The notes: generated from the letters alone by a model not told the origin. 17,493 nucleotides of DNA from Sulfurovum sp. UBA1140 (GCA_002311915.1 DCAF01000038.1:1556-19048); one strand, 5' to 3'; shown: positions 1 to 7,221, counted from the first letter of the stretch. Numbers and translations are program-made.

Positions 1-2
1 TC

Positions 3-38
3 ATAGATTATGGACGAGGTATCCCTGGAGATAGATAA
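3..38 (+). CDS. 3' end of an upstream gene (partial)
   Basis: A reading frame entering from the left edge encodes IDYGRGIPGDR and ends in TAA at 36-38. That stop shares its last base with the ATG of the M15 peptidase at 38, the TAATG arrangement used repeatedly elsewhere in this window for coupled genes. Only eleven codons are visible, so no family can be named. The other two frames contain stops near the edge, and the overlap geometry is the main support. It would make the M15 peptidase the second or later gene of a plus-strand operon. Confidence 0.45.
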   Translation: MDYGRGIPGDR

Positions 39-670
39 TGAAAATACTATTATTAATACCCATACTACTGGTTCCACTTTTTGCTGAATTTCAAGCTTCT
101 ATCTATAAGATTGCTCCAAAATTAAAAACAAAAATGATAAAGGGTAACTCTTGGCGTAAGGGTTGTCCTGTTAATACTGTAAATTTACGCTATCTTCGAT
201 TAACCTATATGACTTTTCAAGGAGAAAATCGCATTGGAGAGTTAATAGTACATCAAGATATTGCTGATGATGTGGTGAATCTTATGAAAGAACTTTATGA
301 GATAGATTATCCTATTAATCAAATGAAATTGGTGAGCGACTTTAAAGGTAACGATTGGCAATCAATCGAAGCAGATAATACCTCTGCATTTAATTGTCGT
401 TCTGCAACGGGTTCTAAAAAGTGGTCAAAACATGCTTATGGTAAAGCGATAGATATAAACCCTATCGAGAACCCCTATATTTCACGAAAAGGGTATATTT
501 CTCATAAAGCATCGTTAAAGTACCGTAAACGGGTACATAAAAATGATTCTTTTGAAGATAGAGCTGTATTGTTAAAAAATGATGAGGCAACAAAGATATT
601 TAAACGGTATGGTTTCTCTTGGGGGGGAGATTGGAGAAGTGTTAAAGATTATCAGCACTTCTCAAAATAG
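38..670 (+). CDS. Secreted M15-family D-alanyl-D-alanine carboxypeptidase (VanY/M15C-like)
   Basis: Predicted zinc D,D-carboxypeptidase acting on peptidoglycan stem peptides in the periplasm. Residues 1-20 form a hydrophobic signal-like segment. The zinc-site signature SKHAYGKAIDI (about 130-140) supplies His132 and Asp139. The C-terminal WGGDW...DYQHF block (196-208) supplies Asp204 and the third ligand His207, the usual order SxHxxGxAxD then HF. At 210 aa it is a single-domain enzyme with no wall-binding repeat visible. The ATG at 38 follows GGAG at 27-30 (7-nt spacer) and overlaps the stop of an upstream frame. It converges with dus on the other strand, sharing the terminator at 664-698. 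The metal-binding family is clear. Whether it is a carboxypeptidase or an endopeptidase, and its exact substrate, is inference. Confidence 0.85.
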   Translation: MKILLLIPILLVPLFAEFQASIYKIAPKLKTKMIKGNSWRKGCPVNTVNLRYLRLTYMTFQGENRIGELIVHQDIADDVVNLMKELYEIDYPINQMKLVSDFKGNDWQSIEADNTSAFNCRSATGSKKWSKHAYGKAIDINPIENPYISRKGYISHKASLKYRKRVHKNDSFEDRAVLLKNDEATKIFKRYGFSWGGDWRSVKDYQHFSK

Positions 671-698
671 TTAAGAGTTAAACAGCATTAACTATTTT
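664..698. terminator. Bidirectional terminator between M15 peptidase and dus
   Basis: Perfect 11-bp inverted repeat (664-674 with 688-698, AAAATAGTTAA arms) around a 13-nt loop. A T-run ends the hairpin on each strand. It spans the stop codons of the convergent peptidase and dus genes, so it can terminate both operons. The stem is AT-rich, so efficiency is uncertain. Confidence 0.6.
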
Positions 699-1650
699 CT
701 TCTTGGGAAAAAAAAGTTTTGGTTAATTCTCTCATTTCATTGACCTCTTCGACTCTGTTGACCAAGTCTCTAAATTTAGAAGCCCCTTGGTATCCTGCTT
801 TAGAGTAAGTATGTAGATGTTTTCTAAAAACAATGGCTCCAAAATCACCATAATGGGCAATCATCTGGTCAAAATGTTCTAAAACAACCTCTTGTATCAG
901 AGCAGAAGAGACCTCAGCTGTTCCCGTTCCATAAATATAGGCTTTCATTAGTTGAAATATCCATGGTCTGCCTACTGCACCACGTCCTATCATAATGCCA
1001 TTCGCTTCGGTGTGTTCTAAAACCCATTTAGCTTTTTGGGGTGAATCAATATCTCCATTGGCAATCACAGGAATAGAGATGGCTTTTTTAATCTCTTTAA
1101 TCGCATCATAATCAACAGGAGCTTTATATTTTCCACTTTTGGTTCGACCATGTACCGCAATAAAATCAGCACCATTATCTTCACATATTTTAGCAATTTC
1201 AATATGATTTTTACTATCAAATCCTAAACGAATTTTAACAGAGGTGTACTCTTTATTAGAGTATTTCTTAATGGTTCTAATCGTCTGTGCCATTCGAGGT
1301 AAATCGGTTAAAAGTGAACTACCTTGTAGATTGTTGACCACTTTAGGGGCAGGACAACCACAGTTAAGGTCAATAATATCAATGCCCTCTCTTTCGTTTA
1401 AGAGTTCAACTGCTTTTTGTATAACTGCTTGGTCAGAACCTGCTATTTGTATGCTATAAGGAGTTTCAAGGGGATTTTTTTCTAGCATCTCAAAAGTTTT
1501 TTTACTGTTAAAAGCCAAAGCGTTAGAGCTTATCATCTCACTAACGGTTAAGTCGGCTCCAAATTTTTTAACAACGCTACGAAAAGGGAGGTCAGTAAAC
1601 CCTGCCAAAGGGGCAAGGGCAAAAAGGGGTTGATTAAAATTAATCGTCAT
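688..1650 (-). CDS. dus: tRNA-dihydrouridine synthase (Dus family, DusB-like)
   Basis: FMN-dependent enzyme reducing uridines in the tRNA D-loop. The 320-aa length matches DusB. Visible family motifs are: the N-terminal APLAGFTDLPFR (12-24); the active-site segment DLNCGCPAPKV (94-104), with catalytic Cys99 in the GCP triplet; VKIRLG (138-143) with the FMN/tRNA lysine; VHGRTKSGKY (166-175); IANGDI (196-201); and the phosphate-binding GIMIGRGAVGRPW (218-230). A C-terminal helical tRNA-binding part follows from about 245. It is the last gene of the accD operon. Its ATG lies 8 bases upstream of the stop of the preceding gene and has no Shine-Dalgarno of its own, which suggests translational coupling. 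Assignment to the DusB subgroup, rather than another Dus, is by overall similarity only. Confidence 0.93.
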   Translation of the reverse strand: MTINFNQPLFALAPLAGFTDLPFRSVVKKFGADLTVSEMISSNALAFNSKKTFEMLEKNPLETPYSIQIAGSDQAVIQKAVELLNEREGIDIIDLNCGCPAPKVVNNLQGSSLLTDLPRMAQTIRTIKKYSNKEYTSVKIRLGFDSKNHIEIAKICEDNGADFIAVHGRTKSGKYKAPVDYDAIKEIKKAISIPVIANGDIDSPQKAKWVLEHTEANGIMIGRGAVGRPWIFQLMKAYIYGTGTAEVSSALIQEVVLEHFDQMIAHYGDFGAIVFRKHLHTYSKAGYQGASKFRDLVNRVEEVNEMRELTKTFFSQEENS

Positions 1651-2683
1651 TACAGATGTGTTTAATGTTCATAAGGTCTGTAATTTTATACTTAGTATGC
1701 TCTTTTTTAAGGTCATACAAGGCTCTAAATCGTATAAACTCATCGGCATCATGCTCATTAAGATACTCACCTGCTTTCTCTATCATTTCATAATCAAAAA
1801 GAAGATAAAGATAAGCAGTTTGTGCTTTTTTATACTCTTTATTATAGCTCTTAAAAAGTTTTAAGTTCTCATCAGGAGAGAACTGTTTTTTGGTAATATT
1901 TGCAATAAGTAAAAAATCACTACATTTAAGTGCAGGGTGTAAATCGTTGATAAATTCATTCAAAATGGGTTGAGTTAAGCCCAAATTATCATCACGTGTA
2001 ACACGACCCACAAGTCTCATAAAGCTCTCTCGATTAAATGTTTTGGTATATCTTCGAGCTTTTAAGAAGGTGGCTTTTTCTACAAAAATATTAAGTGCTT
2101 TATCAAATACCTCTTGCGAGTATTTGTCTTTAAATTGTAAAACCTCTTCAGGGAACTTTTCATCTTTATTTAAATAGTTCATATGATTTTTAATGACCAA
2201 CGGGTTCTTAGAAGATAAAATATGGGCTAACTTTTTCTCTTTAAAGTCAACACACTCTCCTTTGTCTATTTCAGAGATGATATTTAAGGCACTTTGCAGT
2301 TTTTCTGAAACACCATCAACTGTACCATTGACTTTAATACTAGATACCTGTAATAAAGAGGCGGTCTCTTTGAGCTTAGGAAGATTGTATCTGTGTGGTT
2401 TAGGTTCATTCAAAAGTGACCAATAAAGGGCATTATTCAGACTGTTGCTATCTTTTTCCCACCGTTTGAACTTAAAAAAGTTTTTTGTTCCATAAAACAT
2501 CATGTGTATCAACGATGCTACCATCAAAACAAACATGGGCATAATAATCCAAATAGCGACTGGTAGGGTAATGTACATTCCAAAAAAATTATGACTGTAC
2601 TCATTGGGATTAAAAGTATAAATAAATACCCCCACCATTGCCATTAAAACTATCGACGCTACAATATATAAACCTAAACGCAT
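1640..2683 (-). CDS. Two-TM membrane protein with large C-terminal cytoplasmic region, function unknown
   Basis: A 347-aa protein with two hydrophobic helices (about 4-23 and 36-63) close to the N-terminus. A roughly 280-residue charged, Leu/Lys-rich and probably all-helical region follows, with no motif I recognise. No cysteine pairs, nucleotide-binding loops or catalytic signatures are visible. A GAGGAG Shine-Dalgarno lies 5 bases before the ATG, and the dksA stop is only 15 bases upstream. The 3' end overlaps dus. From memory, a membrane protein of unknown role sits at the same place, between dus and dksA, in Campylobacter jejuni, so the gene appears lineage-conserved rather than accessory. 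The constant placement with dksA, rlmH and dus hints at a housekeeping link to translation or stress, but this is guilt by association only. Confidence 0.8.
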   Translation of the reverse strand: MRLGLYIVASIVLMAMVGVFIYTFNPNEYSHNFFGMYITLPVAIWIIMPMFVLMVASLIHMMFYGTKNFFKFKRWEKDSNSLNNALYWSLLNEPKPHRYNLPKLKETASLLQVSSIKVNGTVDGVSEKLQSALNIISEIDKGECVDFKEKKLAHILSSKNPLVIKNHMNYLNKDEKFPEEVLQFKDKYSQEVFDKALNIFVEKATFLKARRYTKTFNRESFMRLVGRVTRDDNLGLTQPILNEFINDLHPALKCSDFLLIANITKKQFSPDENLKLFKSYNKEYKKAQTAYLYLLFDYEMIEKAGEYLNEHDADEFIRFRALYDLKKEHTKYKITDLMNIKHICNDD

Positions 2684-2698
2684 AAAGACTCCTCTTTT

Positions 2699-3055
2699 TT
2701 AGTTATGTTCTTTTTCAATAACCTCTCTACAGGTAATGCAATAACGAGCAAATATTTTGACTTTAAGTCGTTCAATATTTATCTCCTCTTCACACATTTC
2801 ACAAACACCATAAAGATTACCGCTAATTTTATCTAAAGCTAGTTCAATTTCTGCTAATTCTTGTGCTTGTTGATTTAAAATAGCATTATCTACTGCACGT
2901 CCCAATGACATAGAAGCGTGATCTCCTTCATCTTTTAGTTCATTATTTGCCAGACCATCCATCTCTTGAGTTGTCATATCTAAATTTTTTTTAATCTGTT
3001 GTTGTCTTGCCTCTAATGCCGTTTTAAAAAAGTCTATTTTTTCTTGATTTAACAT
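2699..3055 (-). CDS. dksA: DksA/TraR-family RNA polymerase-binding transcription factor
   Basis: Stringent-response regulator that enters the RNA polymerase secondary channel and works with ppGpp. An N-terminal coiled coil (about 1-75) carries the tip segment DEGDHAS. Asp42 and Asp45 there reproduce the DxxDxA acidic tip used by E. coli DksA. A C-terminal C4 zinc finger follows (Cys85, Cys88, Cys106, Cys109; spacing C-X2-C-X17-C-X2-C). At 118 aa it is shorter than the 151-aa E. coli protein because the N-terminal extension is missing, as is common in this lineage. AGGAG about 8 bases before the ATG gives a good ribosome site. It lies between rlmH and the two-TM gene in the same operon, separated by about 15 bases on each side. 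Confidence 0.92.
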   Translation of the reverse strand: MLNQEKIDFFKTALEARQQQIKKNLDMTTQEMDGLANNELKDEGDHASMSLGRAVDNAILNQQAQELAEIELALDKISGNLYGVCEMCEEEINIERLKVKIFARYCITCREVIEKEHN

Positions 3056-3070
3056 AATATATCTCCTAAT

Positions 3071-3532
3071 TTATTTATGATAAGGATGGTTATTTAAAAT
3101 AGTTAATCCTCTAAATATCTGTTCCATCAGTACCACTTTTGTCAACTTGTGTGACATCGTTATTTTACCCAAAGAGATGGACGTATTACATTTGGTTAAA
3201 AAATCCCTCTCAAACCCGAAAGCTCCGCCAATGAAGAGGTTCACAACCCCTCTATCCTTAAACAAATTTGAAAATTCATAGCTATTTACCTCTTTGCTGT
3301 TTGGATTAAGAGCGATATTAAATCCACTTGACAGATGCTTGTTGAGTGCAAGGGTATACGATTTTTGTGAAGCATCTGTGGAGATTTCATGAGCTTTGCT
3401 AATCTCTTTGGTAAATATTTCAAAAATCTCTACTTTGGCAAAGGGTTTGGCTATTTTTTTATAGTGTTCTATCAACGGAGCATAGAGTTGGTCTTTGGAT
3501 TTTTTATCAATAATATAAATATTAATCTTCAT
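3071..3532 (-). CDS. rlmH: 23S rRNA (pseudouridine-1915-N3)-methyltransferase RlmH
   Basis: SPOUT-class SAM-dependent methyltransferase modifying helix 69 of 23S rRNA. The trefoil-knot signatures are clear: NLFIGGAFGFE (about 98-108), SISLGKITMSHKL (118-130), LMEQIFRG (135-142), and the invariant C-terminal HPYHK. I choose the ATG at 3532 (153 aa). The frame can be extended to a GTG at 3541, but the AGGAA Shine-Dalgarno sits one base before that GTG and about 9 bases before the ATG. The start overlaps the end of the upstream thiE-like gene by about ten bases. RlmH is normally about 155 aa, which fits the ATG. Confidence 0.95.
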   Translation of the reverse strand: MKINIYIIDKKSKDQLYAPLIEHYKKIAKPFAKVEIFEIFTKEISKAHEISTDASQKSYTLALNKHLSSGFNIALNPNSKEVNSYEFSNLFKDRGVVNLFIGGAFGFERDFLTKCNTSISLGKITMSHKLTKVVLMEQIFRGLTILNNHPYHK

Positions 3533-4088
3533 AAAGGTCACTTCCTATCACTCGATAGGTAATCTGTTTCTCAAATTGGTCACTCAGCTTTACACCACCA
3601 ATAAGACCGACAGGATGCTTGGAACTTTTTGCCAAAACAAGAGCCTCTTCTCCTAAAACTTTAGCTTCTGCTTTAGTAGAAGTTCCTCGGTAAGCACCCA
3701 AACCAATATAATCTAAATCTAAATCATTGGCTTCTGTAATTTCTAGTAAATTATGAGTAGAGAGACCCAAAAGTTTTTTACCAATGGTTGCCCTGATAAT
3801 GCTAACAGCTGTTTCTAAATTGTCATTAAAAGCTCGAATATCCTCTTGCCCCACATGGAGTCCATCACAAAATTCTATCAGTTCAATACTGTCATTGACA
3901 ATAAGAGTACCTCTGAAATATTTTTTAATCAGTTGTAAATCCTGCTGTTTCTCTTGAAGGGAACCTGATTTATGACGGTATTGAGCAATGGGAATATGGA
4001 GGGATTCAATTTTTTCTGCAAGTTGTTGAAGAGATAGCCCCTTTTTTAGAAGGGCTTCTTTATCTAAGAGGGCGTATATCATAGGCAT
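3522..4088 (-). CDS. ThiE/TenI-family thiamine phosphate synthase-like protein
   Basis: Predicted to belong to the TIM-barrel family joining HMP-PP and thiazole phosphate to give thiamine phosphate, or its TenI relatives. Motifs visible in order: QYRHK (36-40, like the ThiE Q-x-R-x-K strand); IVND (63-66); CDGLHVGQEDI (74-84, pyrophosphate/Mg region); GLSTHN (108-113); YIGLGAYRGTSTK (127-139) with the conserved lysine; and IGGV (163-166). The 188-aa length is shorter than the usual 205-220 aa, and the final barrel strand and helix (the Gly-Ala-x-Gly-Val-Ala region) is abbreviated to a short tail. Because the pyrimidine and phosphate residues remain, activity is plausible, but a TenI-like or divergent role is possible. 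Its ATG overlaps the accD stop (TAATG), so it is coupled to accD; it separates accD from rlmH. Confidence 0.75.
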   Translation of the reverse strand: MPMIYALLDKEALLKKGLSLQQLAEKIESLHIPIAQYRHKSGSLQEKQQDLQLIKKYFRGTLIVNDSIELIEFCDGLHVGQEDIRAFNDNLETAVSIIRATIGKKLLGLSTHNLLEITEANDLDLDYIGLGAYRGTSTKAEAKVLGEEALVLAKSSKHPVGLIGGVKLSDQFEKQITYRVIGSDLYED

Positions 4089-4966
4089 TAAGAGGTTGGT
4101 GGGTTGGTAACTACCACCCTTGGGTTATCCTCTAAAAAGAGCTTAAGTAGTCCTGCAATGGTCTCTTTCATGTCATTTCTATCGACAATCATATCAATCA
4201 GTCCATGTTCAAGCAAAAACTCCGAACGTTGGAACCCTTCTGGTAAATCAACACCCACCGTCTGCTTAATAACACGCTGTCCTGCAAAGCCTATTAATGC
4301 ACCTGGTTCAGCAATAATAATATCTCCAAGCATTGCAAAAGAGGCGGAAACACCTCCCATGGTTGGGTCGGTTAAAAGTGAAATAAACGGTAAGCCCTGA
4401 AGATGTAGACGATTGAGTGCAGCAGATGTTTTGCTCATTTGAAGTAAAGAGAAGGTACTCTCTTGCATTCTTGCTCCACCACTTGCCGAGACAATAATAA
4501 ATCCACATTTCTTCTTAATCGCTCGGTTAATACCCCGAACAATTTTTTCGCCCTCGACTGAACCTAAACTTCCCCCCATAAACGAAAAGTCAAAAATAAT
4601 AATTTCAGCTTTTATTCCATTAATGCTACATGATCCACTCACTACCGAAGATGTTTTTCCTGTTTTGGCTTTGGCTTCCTCTAGGCGTTTCTTATAAGAT
4701 TTTTTATCTATAAATTTTAATGGATCAATAGGAGCCAAATTAGAATCATACTCAACAAAACTTCCTGCATCACATAAAAACTCTTCTCTTTTTTTGGCAT
4801 TAATTCTAAAATGATTGTTACATTTTGGGCAGACATTACATTTTGAGTCAACTTCTTTATAATACATTAAAGCCAAACACTTTGGACATTTTATCCAATT
4901 ACTCTGTTCATTTTCAGCATTATTACTATTACCCATCATACTAGAAAAAAGGTTTCCAAAATTCAT
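4088..4966 (-). CDS. accD: Acetyl-CoA carboxylase carboxyltransferase subunit beta
   Basis: Beta subunit of the carboxyltransferase that transfers the carboxyl group from biotin to acetyl-CoA, the first committed step of fatty acid synthesis; it pairs with AccA. An N-terminal C4 zinc ribbon (Cys27, 30, 46, 49 counted from the chosen start; C-X2-C-X15-C-X2-C) precedes the crotonase-fold core. The core carries FMGGSLGSVEGEKIVRGI, SASGGARMQE, the PTMGGVSAS segment and the FAGQRVIKQT oxyanion/CoA region. I choose the ATG at 4966 (292 aa), which has GGAG with a 9-base spacer. A TTG at 4981 in the same frame has no ribosome site. First gene of the six-gene operon, behind an extended -10 promoter at 5000-5008. 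Confidence 0.96.
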   Translation of the reverse strand: MNFGNLFSSMMGNSNNAENEQSNWIKCPKCLALMYYKEVDSKCNVCPKCNNHFRINAKKREEFLCDAGSFVEYDSNLAPIDPLKFIDKKSYKKRLEEAKAKTGKTSSVVSGSCSINGIKAEIIIFDFSFMGGSLGSVEGEKIVRGINRAIKKKCGFIIVSASGGARMQESTFSLLQMSKTSAALNRLHLQGLPFISLLTDPTMGGVSASFAMLGDIIIAEPGALIGFAGQRVIKQTVGVDLPEGFQRSEFLLEHGLIDMIVDRNDMKETIAGLLKLFLEDNPRVVVTNPPTS

Positions 4967-4999
4967 ATTACTATGCTCCAAGGTGATTTTATTGATGGA

Positions 5000-5008
5000 A
5001 TAATACCA
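5000..5008 (-). promoter_or_regulatory. Extended -10 promoter candidate for the accD operon
   Basis: On the minus strand this reads TGGTATTAT, a TGn-TATTAT extended -10, about 34 bases upstream of the chosen accD ATG. No good -35 lies at 16-18 bp, which is usual for Campylobacterota housekeeping promoters. No clear terminator hairpin separates the upstream DUF819 gene, so readthrough could add to this promoter. Confidence 0.4.
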
Positions 5009-5052
5009 TAATCGTTATCAATAGTGACTAAGTTCTAAGGAAAAATTTGGTT

Positions 5053-6213
5053 TTATCCTCCAATAAGTTTTAATACTTTAGTAACACCCAAACCTGTAAA
5101 TGTTCCAATAATATATCCAATCATTGCCATTAAAACACCAATCGGTATAAGTGCTTTATGGTACGCCCCTGCCAAGATAGGAGCCGAAGCAACCCCACCA
5201 ATATTGGCTAACGAAGCAACACCCAATGCAAAAAGATCTATTTTAAATAGTTTAGCAAACAGAACCATAATGGTTGCATGAATGGCAATAATCATAAAAC
5301 CTGAAACAATATAGAGGGGGGCTTGTGTCAGTTCTCCAAAGTTGGCACGAGAGGCAATAAGGGCAACAATAATGTATAAAAATAGATTGCCCATTACTGC
5401 ACTGCTTTTCATATTATGTAAAGGGGTAAAAGAACCCAACACTCCTAAAATGGTTGCCAAAATTACCGTCCATGTGGTGGCAGAAAAAAAGTCAGAGTGG
5501 GGAAAGTAACTTGCTATACCCTGTGTTAAAAACGAAACAACCAACGAGAGTGAAAGCACCAAAAATAGGGTTTCAAAACTTAATGCGGTTGACTCTTTCT
5601 CTTGATCTGTTGTTTTGTCTATCTGTTCTAACAAGGCATTAGATGCCCCTGACCACTGGTTAAATCTATTTGCAAAAGGGACAAGCGTAAGCAGTATCAT
5701 GACCCATATGGCATAGTCAATAGAGTCAATAAGCAGTACATTCCCCATGGCACTATCGGGTATATTTAGTGCCGATTGAATGGCAATCATATTCCCCGTT
5801 CCCCCCATCCAAGAGCCACTCAATGCCCCAAAAGTTCCCCACGCATCGGCATCAAAATAGCTATGAAGCAGGGTAAAGGTGATAATAAACCCCAAAGAGA
5901 TACTAAAAGAGGCAAGAAAAAAGGTCAAAATAACCTTTTTCCCCAATTTAAAGATATTACGAATATCAGCTTGTAGAAGCATCAAAAATATCATCGCAGG
6001 AAGAAGATTGGATTTAAACGCCTTGTAGGTACTGTTTATCTCATCGGTTTTTGTCCAAACCTCTAAACTAGAGAGTACCATTACTAAAAAGTAGATAATA
6101 ACAATGGCAGGAAGATAGTTAAATAGTTTGGCTTTAGATTGAGCAGTAATATAAAGAATAGTGGATGTAATAAAGAAGAGAAGGGTTAAATAGCCGAAGC
6201 TGGTTTGTATCAT
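5053..6213 (-). CDS. DUF819-family integral membrane protein (YjcL-like, putative transporter)
   Basis: A 386-aa polytopic inner-membrane protein with about ten to twelve hydrophobic segments. The family is uncharacterised and thought to be secondary transporters. Two glycine-rich conserved stretches are visible: GSWMGGTGNMIAIQ (about 133-146), following the fourth helix, and NIGGVASAPILAG (around 337-349). In transporter folds such stretches often line a substrate or ion path. A hydrophilic loop at about 190-210 separates the two halves. The ATG overlaps the stop of the restriction endonuclease gene (ATGA), and its AAGGAAA ribosome site lies within the endonuclease coding sequence. Expression is therefore probably coupled to that gene. 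Substrate unknown. Confidence 0.82.
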   Translation of the reverse strand: MIQTSFGYLTLLFFITSTILYITAQSKAKLFNYLPAIVIIYFLVMVLSSLEVWTKTDEINSTYKAFKSNLLPAMIFLMLLQADIRNIFKLGKKVILTFFLASFSISLGFIITFTLLHSYFDADAWGTFGALSGSWMGGTGNMIAIQSALNIPDSAMGNVLLIDSIDYAIWVMILLTLVPFANRFNQWSGASNALLEQIDKTTDQEKESTALSFETLFLVLSLSLVVSFLTQGIASYFPHSDFFSATTWTVILATILGVLGSFTPLHNMKSSAVMGNLFLYIIVALIASRANFGELTQAPLYIVSGFMIIAIHATIMVLFAKLFKIDLFALGVASLANIGGVASAPILAGAYHKALIPIGVLMAMIGYIIGTFTGLGVTKVLKLIGG

Positions 6214-6971
6214 GAGAGTTTCCTTATTAATGAATCTAATAACTCTTGGTTACTGGTTCTGATTTTTATAATATTTTTATCTTTACCTGAATAATTAAGT
6301 ATATCTTCAAATGTACATATCTGTTTATTCTGTAACTCTTTTGCTTTTTTTTCACCAACTCCAGCAAGAAGCTGTATAGGACTTTTAAGTTGATACTCTC
6401 CATCAACTCTCATTAATTTATATTGATAGGTTTCTGCTTTTAAAGTTGAAGCTTGTCCTGTTTGTGAGTTTTGAGAATACCAATCCTCTTGGTCTATCCA
6501 TCCAATACTTATACGTGTTAACACCTGTTTATAAAAATTTATAGTAATATAATAACCTGACTTATCTTTTCCACTATTTTCTTGTGTAAGTAGTTGTTGA
6601 TTATAACTTCTATTACCAAAAATTTTATATCCCAGTTGCCCTGAGGATTTCATTTCGGTACTAAAAAATTCTTCTTGAAGGTTGACTAAATCTTTATCAT
6701 TCTTATTTTGTTCACCTATCCATTGCGTTGGATAACGAGTAGAGAGTTCATGTGCAAATAATTTTTGAAAAAAATATCCTATAACCGTTGCTGGTAATTC
6801 AACCTCTTTAAGTTCAATACTATCTCCTACTTTTGTTGTCCATAATCTATCCCATACCAATAGTGAAATCTCTAAAATTTCATTGATAGAGAGAGGATAT
6901 TCTTCTATTAACTTTTCTGTAATAGATAACCATTCCATTTGTGGTTTATTTTTATAAGGTGACTCTTTCAT
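6210..6971 (-). CDS. Type II restriction endonuclease, ScaI-like PD-(D/E)XK with C-terminal helix-hairpin-helix
   Basis: Probable Type II endonuclease of the adjacent restriction-modification system. The core carries a PD-(D/E)XK-like arrangement: Asp94 in KDLV, then Glu106 and Lys108 in STEMKSSG, with FGNRSY just after. The downstream block KSGYYITINF...ISIGWIDQEDWYSQ...TGQAS..K.ETYQYKL (137-186) is the part I recognise as resembling the ScaI endonuclease family, which cuts AGT^ACT. Residues 200-224 (LLAGVGEKKAKEL...CTFEDIL) form a helix-hairpin-helix, a non-specific DNA-backbone binding motif. Its ATG overlaps the C-protein stop (TAATG), so it is co-transcribed and coupled, as is standard for delayed endonuclease expression. 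Family membership rests on remembered sequence resemblance; the RM role also rests on context. Base composition is noticeably AT-rich. Confidence 0.8.
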   Translation of the reverse strand: MKESPYKNKPQMEWLSITEKLIEEYPLSINEILEISLLVWDRLWTTKVGDSIELKEVELPATVIGYFFQKLFAHELSTRYPTQWIGEQNKNDKDLVNLQEEFFSTEMKSSGQLGYKIFGNRSYNQQLLTQENSGKDKSGYYITINFYKQVLTRISIGWIDQEDWYSQNSQTGQASTLKAETYQYKLMRVDGEYQLKSPIQLLAGVGEKKAKELQNKQICTFEDILNYSGKDKNIIKIRTSNQELLDSLIRKLS

Positions 6972-7186
6972 TATTCAACTCCTTCTAATAGTCTACATAG
7001 TTTCACATCAAGTGCTTTGGCAATAATAATCATATTTTCTAAACTAATATTGCGTTCTCCTCTCTCTACCGAACCAATATATGTTCGATGTAAAGATGAA
7101 ATTTCTGCAAGTTTTTCTTGAGATATTTTTTGCTCATTTCTTACTATTTTAATATTGTTACCTAAAATTAGTTTATAGTTTTTCAT
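6971..7186 (-). CDS. Restriction-modification controller (C) protein, XRE-type HTH
   Basis: A 71-aa single-domain helix-turn-helix regulator. The segment ISQEKLAEISSLHRTYIG (21-38), followed by SVERGERNISLENM (39-52), is the typical C-protein recognition and dimer region. The size is also typical of C proteins (70-100 aa). It is expected to bind as two dimers to the C-boxes at 7209-7234, first activating its own and the endonuclease's transcription and then repressing it, so that methylation precedes cleavage. No Shine-Dalgarno lies before the ATG, and the predicted transcription start coincides with the A of the ATG, so the mRNA is probably leaderless. Its stop overlaps the endonuclease start. 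A phage-repressor role is less likely given the methyltransferase, endonuclease and C-box context. Confidence 0.9.
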   Translation of the reverse strand: MKNYKLILGNNIKIVRNEQKISQEKLAEISSLHRTYIGSVERGERNISLENMIIIAKALDVKLCRLLEGVE

Positions 7187-7192
7187 TGGTGA

Positions 7193-7221
7193 AGTTTACT
7201 TAAATGATGACTTTAAGTCTA
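7193..7221 (-). promoter_or_regulatory. C-protein/endonuclease promoter
   Basis: Minus strand: TAGACT (7216-7221), exactly 17 bp, then TAAACT (7193-7198). Six bases separate the -10 from the C-gene ATG at 7186, so transcription should start at or next to the ATG. The -35 lies in the proximal C-box. Confidence 0.6.

Noticed and set aside
1244..1459. Plus-strand open frame inside dus, and similar ones inside accD, the Lol permease, secA and DUF819
   Set aside because: They lie antisense to strongly conserved genes, lack recognisable domains and ribosome sites, and are expected by chance.
3533..3541. GTG start extending RlmH by three residues
   Set aside because: The AGGAA ribosome site is one base before the GTG but about nine before the ATG at 3532, and the ATG gives the usual family length.
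4308..4508. Minus-strand alternative frame inside accD
   Set aside because: Out-of-frame shadow of accD; the in-frame product contains all family motifs without a frameshift.
4967..4981. TTG start extending AccD by five residues
   Set aside because: No ribosome site precedes the TTG, while GGAG sits 9 bases before the ATG at 4966.
5016..5021. TTGATA as -35 for the accD promoter
   Set aside because: Only 10 bp separate it from the TATTAT -10, too short for a functional pair.
4989..5052. Possible terminator after DUF819 or riboswitch before accD
   Set aside because: Only short direct repeats (CTAAG type) were seen; no stable hairpin with a T-run and no recognisable riboswitch core.
6971..7186. 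HTH gene as a prophage repressor remnant
   Set aside because: No other phage gene is nearby, and the C-boxes, endonuclease and methylase fit a controller protein much better.
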